DNA of 64,000 bases from Gammaproteobacteria bacterium. GTDB lineage: Bacteria > Pseudomonadota > Gammaproteobacteria > CAJXQU01. Shown here in pieces: positions 8,450-17,899 of the stretch. The position numbers and the translations under genes are program-made. Positions within the stretch are counted from its first letter, which is position 1; the number at the start of each line of letters is the position of its first letter. Location: positions 62,001 through 126,000 of the forward strand of contig JALSRM010000035.1 in assembly GCA_026984775.1 (NCBI GenBank). Reading direction: 5' to 3'. A model generated the notes under the pieces. That model did no database searches and was not told the origin of the DNA. It worked only from the letters and a program-made list of their open reading frames with translations.

Positions 8450-9010
8450 ATGTCCAGAATCAATTTGACCGGCCAGTTCCTTATTGCCATGCCAACCTTG
8501 CTGGATCCTGAATTTCAGCAGACAGTAACCTACATGTGTGCCCATACCAACGAAGGTGCAATGGGTATCGTCATCAACCGCCCGATGAACATGGGGCTAG
8601 GTGAGATCTTTGCACAAATGAACCTGAACCCCATCGACCCCGAAATTGAGCAAATCCGAGTCTTTCACGGAGGACCCGTACAACAAGACAGGGGCATCAT
8701 CATCCATGAACCGCCCTCTAAATGGGACTCGACCATCAATGTTTCCGACCGGCTGGGTGTTGCTACTTCCCGAGATATTCTCGAAGCGATTTCCAAAGGG
8801 CAAGGGCCCGAACGATCATTGATCGCATTGGGTTATGCAAGTTGGGGCGCCGGGCAGATGGAGCAGGAACTGGCAGAGAATGCCTGGTTGTGCGTACCTG
8901 CAGATGAAAACATCCTGTTTGAAGTCCCTCCCGAAAAACGATGGGAGAAGGCAACTGAACTGCTTGGCTTTGATCTGTATCAGATCTCCAGAGATATAGG
9001 CCACGCATGA
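8450..9010 (+). CDS. yqgE: YqgE/AlgH family protein
   Basis: A 186-residue cytoplasmic protein of the YqgE/AlgH family, whose biochemical role is unclear. Conserved features are LTGQFLIAMPTLLDPEFQQTV at the N-terminus, NEGAMGIVINRPM, VFHGGPVQQDRGIIIH and LGYASWGAGQMEQEL. The start at 8450 matches the conserved N-terminus; the frame is open further upstream to 8375 but those residues are not family-like. The stop overlaps the ruvX start, as in most gammaproteobacteria where the pair is one transcription unit. Confidence 0.93.
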   Translation: MSRINLTGQFLIAMPTLLDPEFQQTVTYMCAHTNEGAMGIVINRPMNMGLGEIFAQMNLNPIDPEIEQIRVFHGGPVQQDRGIIIHEPPSKWDSTINVSDRLGVATSRDILEAISKGQGPERSLIALGYASWGAGQMEQELAENAWLCVPADENILFEVPPEKRWEKATELLGFDLYQISRDIGHA

Positions 9011-9438
9011 ACGATGATCATCGTTCTGTCCTTGCATTCGACTTCGGAGAAAAAAATATCGGGATTGCGAAGGGTCAGACCATCAGTCGTACCGCTGAAC
9101 CGCTGTGCATCCTTGAAGTAAAAAATGGCCAGATCGACTGGAAAGGCATCACGCTCTTGATCGACGAATGGCAACCTGATCTACTGCTAGTAGGCATGCC
9201 AACCGATTACGATGGTAACGAGTTCGGCATTGCAGAACGTGTCAAACGTTTTTGTCGACAATTGGAAGGGAGATACCATTTGAATGTTCAGACCATCAAT
9301 GAGAACCTTTCCTCGGCAACCGCCAGGCAACGCCTTTCAAAAAAGAGAGCAAGAAACCAAGTTCGAGGAGGAAAACAAAGACTTGACGCACACGCAGCGC
9401 AGGCTATCCTTGAAACTTGGTTTGAGGAAAACGTATAG
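9007..9438 (+). CDS. ruvX: Holliday junction resolvase-like / pre-16S rRNA nuclease
   Basis: A YqgF-family RNase H-fold nuclease of 143 residues, known in E. coli for 5' processing of 16S rRNA. The first strand LAFDFGEKNIGIAKG carries the catalytic Asp, LLLVGMPTDYDG is the central strand, TINENLSSATARQRL holds the second acidic site, and DAHAAQAILETWF carries the C-terminal Asp. It overlaps yqgE by four bases and leads straight into pyrR. Confidence 0.92.
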   Translation: MNDDHRSVLAFDFGEKNIGIAKGQTISRTAEPLCILEVKNGQIDWKGITLLIDEWQPDLLLVGMPTDYDGNEFGIAERVKRFCRQLEGRYHLNVQTINENLSSATARQRLSKKRARNQVRGGKQRLDAHAAQAILETWFEENV

Positions 9439-9441
9439 ACG

Positions 9442-9957
9442 ATGACAGTTCTGGATAACACAGAGATAGAGGAGATCCTGACTAAAATGGCGGAGGACCT
9501 GCGAACCTTTCTACAAGAACGCAATAGAGAGAATATCGCCATTGTTGGAATCCATACCGGAGGCGTCTGGATCGCACAACGGCTACACCAGCTGCTTGGA
9601 ATCGATGAGGCCCTTGGCGAATTAAATATCGCGTTCTATCGAGATGATTTCAGTCAGATTGGTATGCATCCCAGTGTTGAACCCTCGAACCTGCCTTTTG
9701 ATGTGGATAACCGGCACGTCGTGCTGGTGGATGACATTCTCTACACTGGCAGAACCGTTCGTGCCGCTTTGAACGAGATCTTCGACTATGGCAGGCCTGC
9801 CAGTGTATCATTGGTCGTACTGATTGATCGTGGAGAACAGGAATTACCCTTCAAGGCGGATGTTGCAGGTACCAAGATGTCCCTGAAAGCAGGAGAACAT
9901 GTTAAACTCACCGGACCTGATAAACTTTCACTGGTGACAAGTATCCCAGCAAAATGA
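9442..9957 (+). CDS. pyrR: bifunctional pyr operon regulator / uracil phosphoribosyltransferase
   Basis: A 171-residue type I phosphoribosyltransferase fold. The PRPP-binding loop [18 protein letters not shown] is intact, and [18 protein letters not shown] forms the N-terminal PRT segment. In Bacillus PyrR attenuates pyr mRNA; in Pseudomonas it controls pyrimidine genes. The gene starts three bases after ruvX stops and overlaps pyrB by four bases, so it is in the same unit as the pathway genes it may control. Confidence 0.93.
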   Translation: MTVLDNTEIEEILTKMAEDLRTFLQERNRENIAIVGIHTGGVWIAQRLHQLLGIDEALGELNIAFYRDDFSQIGMHPSVEPSNLPFDVDNRHVVLVDDILYTGRTVRAALNEIFDYGRPASVSLVVLIDRGEQELPFKADVAGTKMSLKAGEHVKLTGPDKLSLVTSIPAK

Positions 9958-10919
9958 CGGCACAAAAACCAGGCATACAACTCAACAAAAAAGGCCGTCT
10001 CAAACATTTTCTGACCACTGAAGAACTCTCCCGTCAAATTCTTACAGAAATTCTCGACACCGCGGAGAACTTTGCCGGTGTTGGCGAACGTGCTGTCAAA
10101 AAAGTCCCCTTGCTCCGAGGCAAAACCATTGCCAATCTGTTTTTTGAACCGAGTACTCGAACTCGTACCACCTTTGAACTGGCCGCCAAGCGTTTGTCGG
10201 CCGACGTACTCAATATCAACATAGAAGCCTCAGCTACCAAAAAAGGGGAATCACTACTGGATACCTTGCAGACATTGGAATCCATGCATTGCGACATGTT
10301 CGTCGTTCGCCACGCAAACAGTGGCGCTGCTCACTTCATTGCTTCACTGGTCGCCCCCGGTATTCGCGTGATCAACGCCGGTGATGGGCGTCATGCCCAC
10401 CCTACACAGGCCATGCTCGATGCCTTTACCATTCGCCGTCACAAAGGTGGGTTCAATGGACTGAAAGTTGCCATTGTCGGCGATATTATGCACTCGCGCG
10501 TCGCTCGATCGGAGATCCATGCCTTCAATACCCTTGGGGTCAAGGAAGTTCGTGTGATCGCACCAAAAACTCTGATCCCTGCCTACATGCGGGCACTGGG
10601 TGTCAAGGTTTTCCATGACCTGAAGCTGGGACTCAAGGGTGTGGATGCGGTGATCATGCTACGCCTGCAACGCGAACGTATGCAGGGTCCTTTACTTCCC
10701 AGTGCGGATGAATTCTTCAAGATGTATGGGTTGACTGAAGAGCGACTCAAGGTTGCCAGCCCTGATGTGATGGTCCTGCATCCCGGTCCGATTAATCGGG
10801 GTGTAGAGATCGATTCAGAAGTAGCCGATGGCCCTCGTTCAGTGATTCTTGAACAGGTCAGTCATGGAATTGCGATTCGTATGGCAGTAATGTCCTTATG
10901 CATGGGGAGTGTGGAATGA
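9954..10919 (+). CDS. pyrB: aspartate carbamoyltransferase catalytic subunit
   Basis: Catalyses carbamoyl phosphate plus aspartate to carbamoyl aspartate, the committed pyrimidine step. Carbamoyl-phosphate motif [19 protein letters not shown], aspartate-side [10 protein letters not shown], and [15 protein letters not shown] are all present in 321 residues. As in Pseudomonas, no pyrI regulatory gene follows; instead the next gene is a dihydroorotase homologue lacking metal ligands (pyrC'), which in Pseudomonas is required for the ATCase holoenzyme. Stop and start overlap (ATGA at 10916-10919). Confidence 0.96.
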   Translation: MTAQKPGIQLNKKGRLKHFLTTEELSRQILTEILDTAENFAGVGERAVKKVPLLRGKTIANLFFEPSTRTRTTFELAAKRLSADVLNINIEASATKKGESLLDTLQTLESMHCDMFVVRHANSGAAHFIASLVAPGIRVINAGDGRHAHPTQAMLDAFTIRRHKGGFNGLKVAIVGDIMHSRVARSEIHAFNTLGVKEVRVIAPKTLIPAYMRALGVKVFHDLKLGLKGVDAVIMLRLQRERMQGPLLPSADEFFKMYGLTEERLKVASPDVMVLHPGPINRGVEIDSEVADGPRSVILEQVSHGIAIRMAVMSLCMGSVE

Positions 10920-12193
10920 ATCTCTGTATCCGCAAAGGGCATCTCTTCGATCCGGCTTCCGGTCTGGACACTGTCAGCAATCTCTACATCCGTAAGGGCG
11001 AGATTGTCGCTATCGGTCGGAAACCGGCCGGGTTTGAAATCAAAAAACAAATCGATGTGAACGGCCGGTATGTATTCCCGGGTCTTGTCGATCTGAGTGC
11101 ACGGCTGAGAGAACCGGGAGAACATTTCAAGGCAGATATTGCTTCGGAAACCAGGGCGGCAGCCTCAGGTGGAATCACTACACTCATCTGCCCTCCGGAC
11201 ACGACCCCGATCATCGACACACCTGCCGTTGTTGAACTGATCCATCAACGTTCTGAACAGTCGGGCAAGACAAGAGTTCTCTGTCTTGGTGCATTGACAC
11301 ACGGACTGAAAGGCGAACGGTTGGCAGAGATGTACTCACTGAAAGAGGCGGGATGTATTGGCGTATCCAATGCCATGCAACCGATCGAGAATACGGAGGT
11401 CTTGCGTCGTGCTATGGAATATGCAGTAACTTGCGGCATGACGGTATTCATCCAGCCGGAAGATCCCTGGCTTGGAAGCGGTACCATGCACGAAGGGGCC
11501 TACAGTACCCGTATGGGGATTCCACCGATCCCGGAAACCGCTGAGACCGTAGCTATCGCCCGCGATCTGCTTTTGATCGAGGAGACCGGTGTTCGTGCTC
11601 ACTTCATGCACCTGTCCACAGCACGTGGTGTCGAACTGATCCGAGATGCCCGCAAAAGAGGTCTACCGGTAACGGCAGATGTGAGCATCCACCAGCTCCA
11701 TTTCACTGACAAGGATGTGGAAAGCTACAATTCGCTCTGTCGGGTCAAACCACCATTCCGTCATCACAGCGATAAGGAACGCCTCATCGACGGCATCAAA
11801 AAAGGGGTGATTGGCGCGATCTGCTCCGATCATCAGCCACTGGATCATGATGCCAAGATGGCTCCTTTCAGTATGACCGAACCAGGTGTCTCCTCTCTGG
11901 ATGTAATGCTGCCCCTGGTGATGAAATTGGTCGATGACAAGTTGCTGGATCTCGAAACCGCTGTCAGGGCCATCACCCATACACCGTCAGAAATTCTAGG
12001 TTTACCTCTTGGGAGTCTGGCCGTAGGCACCAGTGCCGATCTCTGCATCTATGATCCGGAACAACGCTGGACAGTGTCGGAAAACGCTCTCACGAGCGCA
12101 GGCAAGAATACACCCACTCTGGGTTGGCAATTGAAAGGTAAAGTCACACATACCCTACTCAAAGGACGTATCGTACACAAAAGCAGAATCTGA
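10916..12193 (+). CDS. pyrC': inactive dihydroorotase homologue, ATCase partner (PyrC-prime)
   Basis: An amidohydrolase-fold protein of 425 residues in which the zinc site has been lost. The usual H-x-H of PGLIDxHxHLREPG is replaced by S61-A62-R63 ([14 protein letters not shown]), the usual HAEDP is QPEDP, and the usual DHAPH is DHQPL. It should therefore not hydrolyse dihydroorotate. The same degenerate protein is coupled to pyrB in Pseudomonas, where it is a structural subunit of the 2:1 dodecameric ATCase. The start at 10916 has GGGGAG upstream and overlaps the pyrB stop. A functional pyrC must lie elsewhere in the genome. Confidence 0.9.
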   Translation: MNLCIRKGHLFDPASGLDTVSNLYIRKGEIVAIGRKPAGFEIKKQIDVNGRYVFPGLVDLSARLREPGEHFKADIASETRAAASGGITTLICPPDTTPIIDTPAVVELIHQRSEQSGKTRVLCLGALTHGLKGERLAEMYSLKEAGCIGVSNAMQPIENTEVLRRAMEYAVTCGMTVFIQPEDPWLGSGTMHEGAYSTRMGIPPIPETAETVAIARDLLLIEETGVRAHFMHLSTARGVELIRDARKRGLPVTADVSIHQLHFTDKDVESYNSLCRVKPPFRHHSDKERLIDGIKKGVIGAICSDHQPLDHDAKMAPFSMTEPGVSSLDVMLPLVMKLVDDKLLDLETAVRAITHTPSEILGLPLGSLAVGTSADLCIYDPEQRWTVSENALTSAGKNTPTLGWQLKGKVTHTLLKGRIVHKSRI

Positions 12194-13071
12194 TGAATTC
12201 TTCATATCGCAATACTATTTTTGTTGAAGATGCTGAAATCCTCCAACACACAGGGTATGAGGGTGATCAATACCTTATACGACTGCGAGCACCAAAAACC
12301 GCAGAACATGCCCAGCCCGGTAACTTCGTTCATCTCCAATGTGACGATCTGTTGCCCATGCGACGACCGATGTCGCTGATGCGGGTCAAGCCGAAAACTG
12401 GTGAAATCGAGATCCTCTACAAAAGGCATGGTCATGGAACAACCTTACTTTCACAACGAAATGTCGGCGAAACCCTGAGTGTCATGGGTCCCATCGGGCG
12501 ACCTTTCAAACTGGAAAACTATCACCGCTATCCTCTCCTGATCGGAGGTGGTGTGGGACTACCACCCATGGTTTACTTGGCCGAGCACATGAAAAACCTG
12601 CGAGGAGAAATTTCACCTTTTGTCATCTTGGGTTCTGAAGTACCTTTCCCTTTTCCCCTAAAACCCTCCCAGATCATAATCGAAGGCATTCCCAATGGCG
12701 TCATCGCCACCATGCCACTGCTCGAAGATTGGGGCGTTGCTTGCCGTCTGGCCAGCCTTCAGGACTATCCAGGCTGTTTCGAAGGCTATGTCACCGATCT
12801 TGCCCGAAGCTGGCTGGAGACCATGGAACCGCATCAACGATCGGAAGTAGAGATCTTCTCCTGTGGTCCCACCCCCATGCTCAAGGCGGTCAAAATGCTG
12901 GCGGAAGAATATGGCCTTCCATGCCAAGTCTCATTGGAAGAATACATGGCCTGTGCCGTAGGTGGTTGTGCCGGGTGTGTAGTTCGTTTGGAAACTGAAA
13001 CTGGTCCAAAGATGAAACGGGTCTGCGTTGACGGCCCAATCTTCGAGGCGAAGACCGTCGTCTTTCAATAA
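12193..13071 (+). CDS. pyrK: dihydroorotate dehydrogenase electron transfer subunit-like flavoprotein
   Basis: A 292-residue ferredoxin-reductase-type protein that carries electrons between a flavin, a [2Fe-2S] cluster and NAD in class 1B dihydroorotate dehydrogenases. The flavin motif MRRPMSLMRV, the nucleotide-binding PLLIGGGVGLPPMVYLAEHM, and the PyrK-type C-terminal cluster motif (C254, C259, C262, C278) are present. It overlaps the pyrC' stop. No pyrD catalytic subunit is adjacent, so the partner is not shown by context. It may serve a distant PyrDB or another oxidoreductase. Confidence 0.85.
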   Translation: MNSSYRNTIFVEDAEILQHTGYEGDQYLIRLRAPKTAEHAQPGNFVHLQCDDLLPMRRPMSLMRVKPKTGEIEILYKRHGHGTTLLSQRNVGETLSVMGPIGRPFKLENYHRYPLLIGGGVGLPPMVYLAEHMKNLRGEISPFVILGSEVPFPFPLKPSQIIIEGIPNGVIATMPLLEDWGVACRLASLQDYPGCFEGYVTDLARSWLETMEPHQRSEVEIFSCGPTPMLKAVKMLAEEYGLPCQVSLEEYMACAVGGCAGCVVRLETETGPKMKRVCVDGPIFEAKTVVFQ

Positions 13072-13265
13072 AACATAACCACAATCACGTTTCCTGCTTC
13101 ATGGGTTCAACGGGAATCCTGTTGATCATTCCATAGAGGCTTTCTATTGCTATGGTTGAAATTTTTAATTGGATCAATCATCAAAAGAGAACTACTCTTA
13201 ATTAGGTTACGGGGGAAATCCGTTCCACCAACAATAAGGTAAACAACAATAGAGGAGGAAAAACT

Positions 13266-13685
13266 ATGTCACTCAAAGGCACCAAGACTGAACAAAATCT
13301 GAAAGATGCATTTGCAGGTGAATCACAAGCAAACCGTCGCTACCTGTATTTTGCAGCAAAAGCAGACGTAGAAGGTTATAACGACGTTGCTGCGGTTTTC
13401 CGTTCTACCGCTGAAGGCGAAACTGGTCATGCCCATGGCCATCTGGAGTACCTGGAAGAAGTGGGTGACCCGGCAACGGGCCTGCCAATTGGAGGAACTG
13501 CGGATAATCTCAAAGCTGCGATTGCTGGTGAAACCCATGAATACACAGATATGTATCCCGGCATGGCCAAGGATGCCCGTGAAGAAGGTTTTGACGAAAT
13601 TGCCGACTGGATGGAGACACTGGCCAAGGCTGAACGATCACATGCCAATCGTTTCCAGAAAGCACTTGACTCTCTTGACTCCTGA
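13266..13685 (+). CDS. short rubrerythrin (diiron domain only)
   Basis: A 139-residue non-haem diiron protein that reduces hydrogen peroxide. Both diiron helix pairs are seen: an [12 protein letters not shown] plus [10 protein letters not shown] half, and an AIAGETHEY plus [10 protein letters not shown] half. There is no CxxC rubredoxin domain, so electrons must come from a partner. The ribosome binding site GAGGAGG is excellent, suggesting high expression. It is followed by a hairpin terminator or attenuator, then a GlpC-like Fe-S protein and DUF3501, a recurrent trio in proteobacteria. Confidence 0.93.
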   Translation: MSLKGTKTEQNLKDAFAGESQANRRYLYFAAKADVEGYNDVAAVFRSTAEGETGHAHGHLEYLEEVGDPATGLPIGGTADNLKAAIAGETHEYTDMYPGMAKDAREEGFDEIADWMETLAKAERSHANRFQKALDSLDS

Positions 13686-13707
13686 TTGGTGAACCATCCC
13701 AGGGTCT

Positions 13708-13748
13708 GACGATAAGGGAGCGTTATCGTCTCCCTTATTGTTTTCTTA
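13708..13748 (+). terminator. overlapping alternative hairpins, probable terminator or attenuator
   Basis: Two mutually exclusive stems share bases: GACGATAA (13708-13715) with TTATCGTC (13723-13730), and AAGGGAG (13714-13720) with CTCCCTT (13730-13736). Only the second is followed by a T-rich run (ATTGTTTTCTTATT). It lies 22 bases after rubrerythrin and just before the Fe-S gene, and would set the ratio of the two transcripts. Confidence 0.6.
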
Positions 13749-13758
13749 TTGAAAAACG

Positions 13759-15135
13759 ATGAGCAACTTACCCATGGCAAATACACCTCGCGAAGGCAAT
13801 CTTGAAGCTCCGACAAGGCATCCTGTCGATTGGCACGATCCGGACTTCTACAATGAAGAATCCCTGAACAAGGAACTGGAGCGCGTTTTTGATCACTGTC
13901 ATGGATGTCGGCGTTGCGTCAATCTTTGTCAGGCATTCCCTACCCTGTTCGATCTGGTAGACGAATCCGATACGATGGAAATCGACGGTGTTGCCAAAGA
14001 AGATTACCAAAAGGTCGTCGATCAGTGCTATTTGTGTGATCTGTGTTTCATGACCAAGTGCCCCTATACACCGCCGCATGAATGGAATATCGACTTTCCT
14101 CATTTAATGTTGCGGGCCAAAGCAGTCAAGCACAAGAAAGGGGCATCAAGAACTCGAGACAAGATTCTGACTTCCACAGATGTCGTTGGCAAAATTGCCG
14201 GTATCCCGGTCATTGCGGAAATTGTCAACACAAGTAACAAGATCAAACCTGTGCGAAAAGTCATCGAAAAAACCTTGGGGGTCCATTCTGAAGCCTGCAT
14301 TCCTGAATATCATGTAAAGACCTTTCGCAAACAGTTTCCCAAACACCAGCAAGTGAATCCGGAACAGGTACAACCAGGCGAGACCACACAGGGCAAGGTG
14401 GCACTTTTCAGTACCTGTTATATGAATTACAACGAGCCGGATGTAGGCAACCAGCTGGTTGCCGTCCTCGAACACAATGAAATACTGGTCCGGCTTGCCG
14501 AAAAAGAACAGTGCTGTGGCATGCCCAAAATGGAATTGGGTGATTTGGATGCAGTGGAAAAGGCCAAACAGGCGAATATTCCCGTACTTCTGAAAATGGT
14601 TGAGGATGGCTTTGATCTGATATCGCCTGTCCCTTCCTGCACCCTGATGTTCAAACAGGAACTCCCGCTGCTTTTTCCTGATGATCCCGAGGTTCAGAAA
14701 GTGGCTGCCGCTTTTTATGATCCCTTTGAATACCTCGCCTTGAGAAACCGGGAGGGTTTATTGAAAACGGATTTCAAAACCAGCCTCGGTAAGGTTACCT
14801 ATCATACGGCTTGCCACCAGCGGGTACAGAATATTGGTCCCAAAACCCGCGAAGTTCTTGAACTGATCCCCAATATCGAAATCGAGACCATTGAACGATG
14901 TTCCGGCCATGATGGAACCTATGGTGTCAAGGTAGAAACTTTCGACTATGCGGTGAAAATCGGCCGACCAGTAGCAAACCGTATCAAAAAAAATGAACCT
15001 GACTATTTCACCAGTGACTGTCCAATCGCAGGACATCACATCGGCAATATACTCTTCCATGCCGATTTTCGAGACAGTGAACCAACTCATCCCATGTCTT
15101 TACTTTATATTGCTTATGGACTAGGTGAAAGCTAA
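13759..15135 (+). CDS. GlpC/HdrD-like iron-sulfur oxidoreductase
   Basis: A soluble 458-residue electron-transfer protein. The N-terminus has two [4Fe-4S] motifs (C47, C50, C53, C57 and C90, C93, C96, C101). The C-terminal half has two cysteine-rich CCG-type domains: [11 protein letters not shown], and a second with TACHQR and a variant [10 protein letters not shown]. This architecture belongs to the GlpC / heterodisulfide reductase D group, which pass electrons from quinols or flavoproteins. The consistent neighbours rubrerythrin and DUF3501 suggest that it feeds rubrerythrin or a related peroxide sink. An ATG at 13774 is an alternative start. It overlaps DUF3501. Confidence 0.85.
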   Translation: MSNLPMANTPREGNLEAPTRHPVDWHDPDFYNEESLNKELERVFDHCHGCRRCVNLCQAFPTLFDLVDESDTMEIDGVAKEDYQKVVDQCYLCDLCFMTKCPYTPPHEWNIDFPHLMLRAKAVKHKKGASRTRDKILTSTDVVGKIAGIPVIAEIVNTSNKIKPVRKVIEKTLGVHSEACIPEYHVKTFRKQFPKHQQVNPEQVQPGETTQGKVALFSTCYMNYNEPDVGNQLVAVLEHNEILVRLAEKEQCCGMPKMELGDLDAVEKAKQANIPVLLKMVEDGFDLISPVPSCTLMFKQELPLLFPDDPEVQKVAAAFYDPFEYLALRNREGLLKTDFKTSLGKVTYHTACHQRVQNIGPKTREVLELIPNIEIETIERCSGHDGTYGVKVETFDYAVKIGRPVANRIKKNEPDYFTSDCPIAGHHIGNILFHADFRDSEPTHPMSLLYIAYGLGES

Positions 15136-15716
15136 TGAAGAAACTCAAACGCTCTGATTTGTATTCACTGGAAGCGTATGCGGAAATCCGTGATGACTTC
15201 CGCAAAAAGGTGATCGCCCATAAAAAAAACCGCCGCCTCTCACTGGGTGATCATCTCATTTTGTTATTCGAGGACCGGTTGATCATGCAGTATCAGATCC
15301 AGGAAATGCTACGCATCGAAAGAATTTTCGAACCCGAGGCGATTCAGGAAGAGCTTGATGCCTATAACCCCCTGATCCCAGACGGCAACAACTGGAAGGC
15401 CACACTCATGATCGAATACAGTGATGTCGAAGAACGAAAAAGAGCGTTGGCACGATTGATCGGTATCGAAAAGCAGACCTGGGTCAAGATTGAAGGGCAT
15501 GAAAAAGTCTTCCCTGTAGCAAATGAAGACTTGGAGAGAGAAAATGAAGAAAAGACCTCGGCAGTGCATTTTCTACGCTTTGAACTGACACCTGAGATGG
15601 TCACGTCTTTGCATGCAGGCGCAAACCTACGCGCAGGGATCGATCACCCTGAATATAAATTTGAAACGGATGTCGAAAAAACTGTTCGTGACGCCTTGAT
15701 CCAGGATTTGGATTAA
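15135..15716 (+). CDS. DUF3501 family protein
   Basis: A 193-residue protein of unknown function. It shares with DUF3501 the opening LKRSDLYSLEAYAEIRDDFRKKVIAHKKNRRLSLG, the LLFEDRLIMQYQIQEMLRIERI helix, and a central TLMIEYSDVEERKRAL. Acidic, soluble, no cysteine motif. The start overlaps the end of the GlpC-like gene, a coupling seen wherever this pair occurs, so the two probably form one functional unit. Confidence 0.85.
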   Translation: MKKLKRSDLYSLEAYAEIRDDFRKKVIAHKKNRRLSLGDHLILLFEDRLIMQYQIQEMLRIERIFEPEAIQEELDAYNPLIPDGNNWKATLMIEYSDVEERKRALARLIGIEKQTWVKIEGHEKVFPVANEDLERENEEKTSAVHFLRFELTPEMVTSLHAGANLRAGIDHPEYKFETDVEKTVRDALIQDLD

Positions 15717-15833
15717 ACCCGTCAAGCAATTCACACCCTTTACCCAACCCTTGTCTAAGAACCCTTGAATCTTCGAGCAACGATCTCCATCTTCATGTAG
15801 ACTAATATGATTGATTTTGACTTCCGGAAAGTG

Positions 15834-15870
15834 ATAATTGCTTTCTATCGGAATGATAAAAACAATCAAT
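15834..15870 (+). promoter_or_regulatory. OxyR-like operator upstream of the peroxiredoxin operon
   Basis: Four tetrads at exact OxyR spacing: ATAA (15834-15837), N7, CTAT (15845-15848), N7, ATAA (15856-15859), N7, CAAT (15867-15870). This is 13 of 16 positions against the ATAG-N7-CTAT-N7-ATAG-N7-CTAT consensus known from enterobacteria. It lies 84 bases before a peroxiredoxin-EncFtn-trxB operon, typical OxyR targets. Binding itself is an inference. Confidence 0.6.
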
Positions 15871-15877
15871 TTAACAA

Positions 15878-15908
15878 AACGCCAAGCAGGCGTTATTTTC
15901 TCGTTTCT
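15878..15908 (+). terminator. hairpin with T-rich tail before the peroxiredoxin gene
   Basis: AACGCC (15878-15883) pairs with GGCGTT (15889-15894), followed by ATTTTCTCGTTTCTT. It may end readthrough from the DUF3501 operon or attenuate the peroxiredoxin transcript, since it lies downstream of the OxyR-like site. Confidence 0.5.
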
Positions 15909-15953
15909 TAATTTTTGACAACCCTAAACCACTTGAAAAGGAGATAAAAACTA

Positions 15954-16553
15954 ATGAGCGTATTGGTAACAAAAAAAGCACCTGATTTTGAAGCTGCAGC
16001 AGTTATGCCGGACGGCAGTATCAAAGAAGACTTCAAACTGTCCGATTACCGCGGCAAATATGTTGTGCTGTTCTTCTATCCTCTGGATTTCACTTTCGTC
16101 TGCCCTTCAGAGCTGATCGCATTCGATCACCGTGTGAAAAAATTCGAAGAGCTGAATACTCAGGTCATTGGTGTTTCCATCGACTCACAATTCACCCACC
16201 ATGCCTGGCGTGAAACCCCGGTTGAAAAAGGTGGAATTGGTCATGTTTCCTATCCGCTGGTCGCTGACATCAAACACAAGATCATGAAAAAATACGGTGT
16301 TCAGCATCCAGATGGTGTTGCGCTGCGCGGTACTTTTCTGATCGATCGGGATGGAGTCGTACAGTCTCAGATCGTCAACAATTTGCCACTCGGCCGCAAT
16401 GTGGATGAAATGATCCGTTTGGTCGAGGCGCTGCAGTTCACTGAAGAACATGGTGAAGTTTGTCCGGCAGGCTGGCAGAAGGGAGAAGAAGGAATGAAAC
16501 CGGACGCCGAAGGCGTCGCCGAATACCTTGCCAAACATGCGGAAGAGCTCTAA
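15954..16553 (+). CDS. typical 2-Cys peroxiredoxin (AhpC/Prx1 type)
   Basis: A 199-residue thiol peroxidase that reduces H2O2 and organic peroxides. The peroxidatic cysteine is C50 in FTFVCPSEL, and the resolving cysteine is C170 in GEVCPAGW. The C-terminal helix after PAGW marks the sensitive Prx1-like decameric class. The ribosome binding site AAAAGGAGAT is strong. Thioredoxin reductase two genes on is the natural electron source through thioredoxin. An OxyR-like site precedes it. Confidence 0.95.
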   Translation: MSVLVTKKAPDFEAAAVMPDGSIKEDFKLSDYRGKYVVLFFYPLDFTFVCPSELIAFDHRVKKFEELNTQVIGVSIDSQFTHHAWRETPVEKGGIGHVSYPLVADIKHKIMKKYGVQHPDGVALRGTFLIDRDGVVQSQIVNNLPLGRNVDEMIRLVEALQFTEEHGEVCPAGWQKGEEGMKPDAEGVAEYLAKHAEEL

Positions 16554-16577
16554 TACTTCTTTTCGAATAATACTTGA

Positions 16578-16599
16578 GGGGGACAGAAAACTGTCCCCC
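16578..16599 (+). other. strong intercistronic hairpin
   Basis: GGGGGACAG (16578-16586) pairs perfectly with CTGTCCCCC (16591-16599) around an AAAA loop. No T-run follows, so it is more likely to stabilise the 3' end of the peroxiredoxin message, or dampen readthrough into the ferritin-like gene, than to terminate fully. Confidence 0.6.
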
Positions 16600-16624
16600 C
16601 TACACCAAACAGGAGATAAAGCCC

Positions 16625-17886
<1,262 letters not shown>

Positions 17887-17899
17887 AATCAAAAAACCT

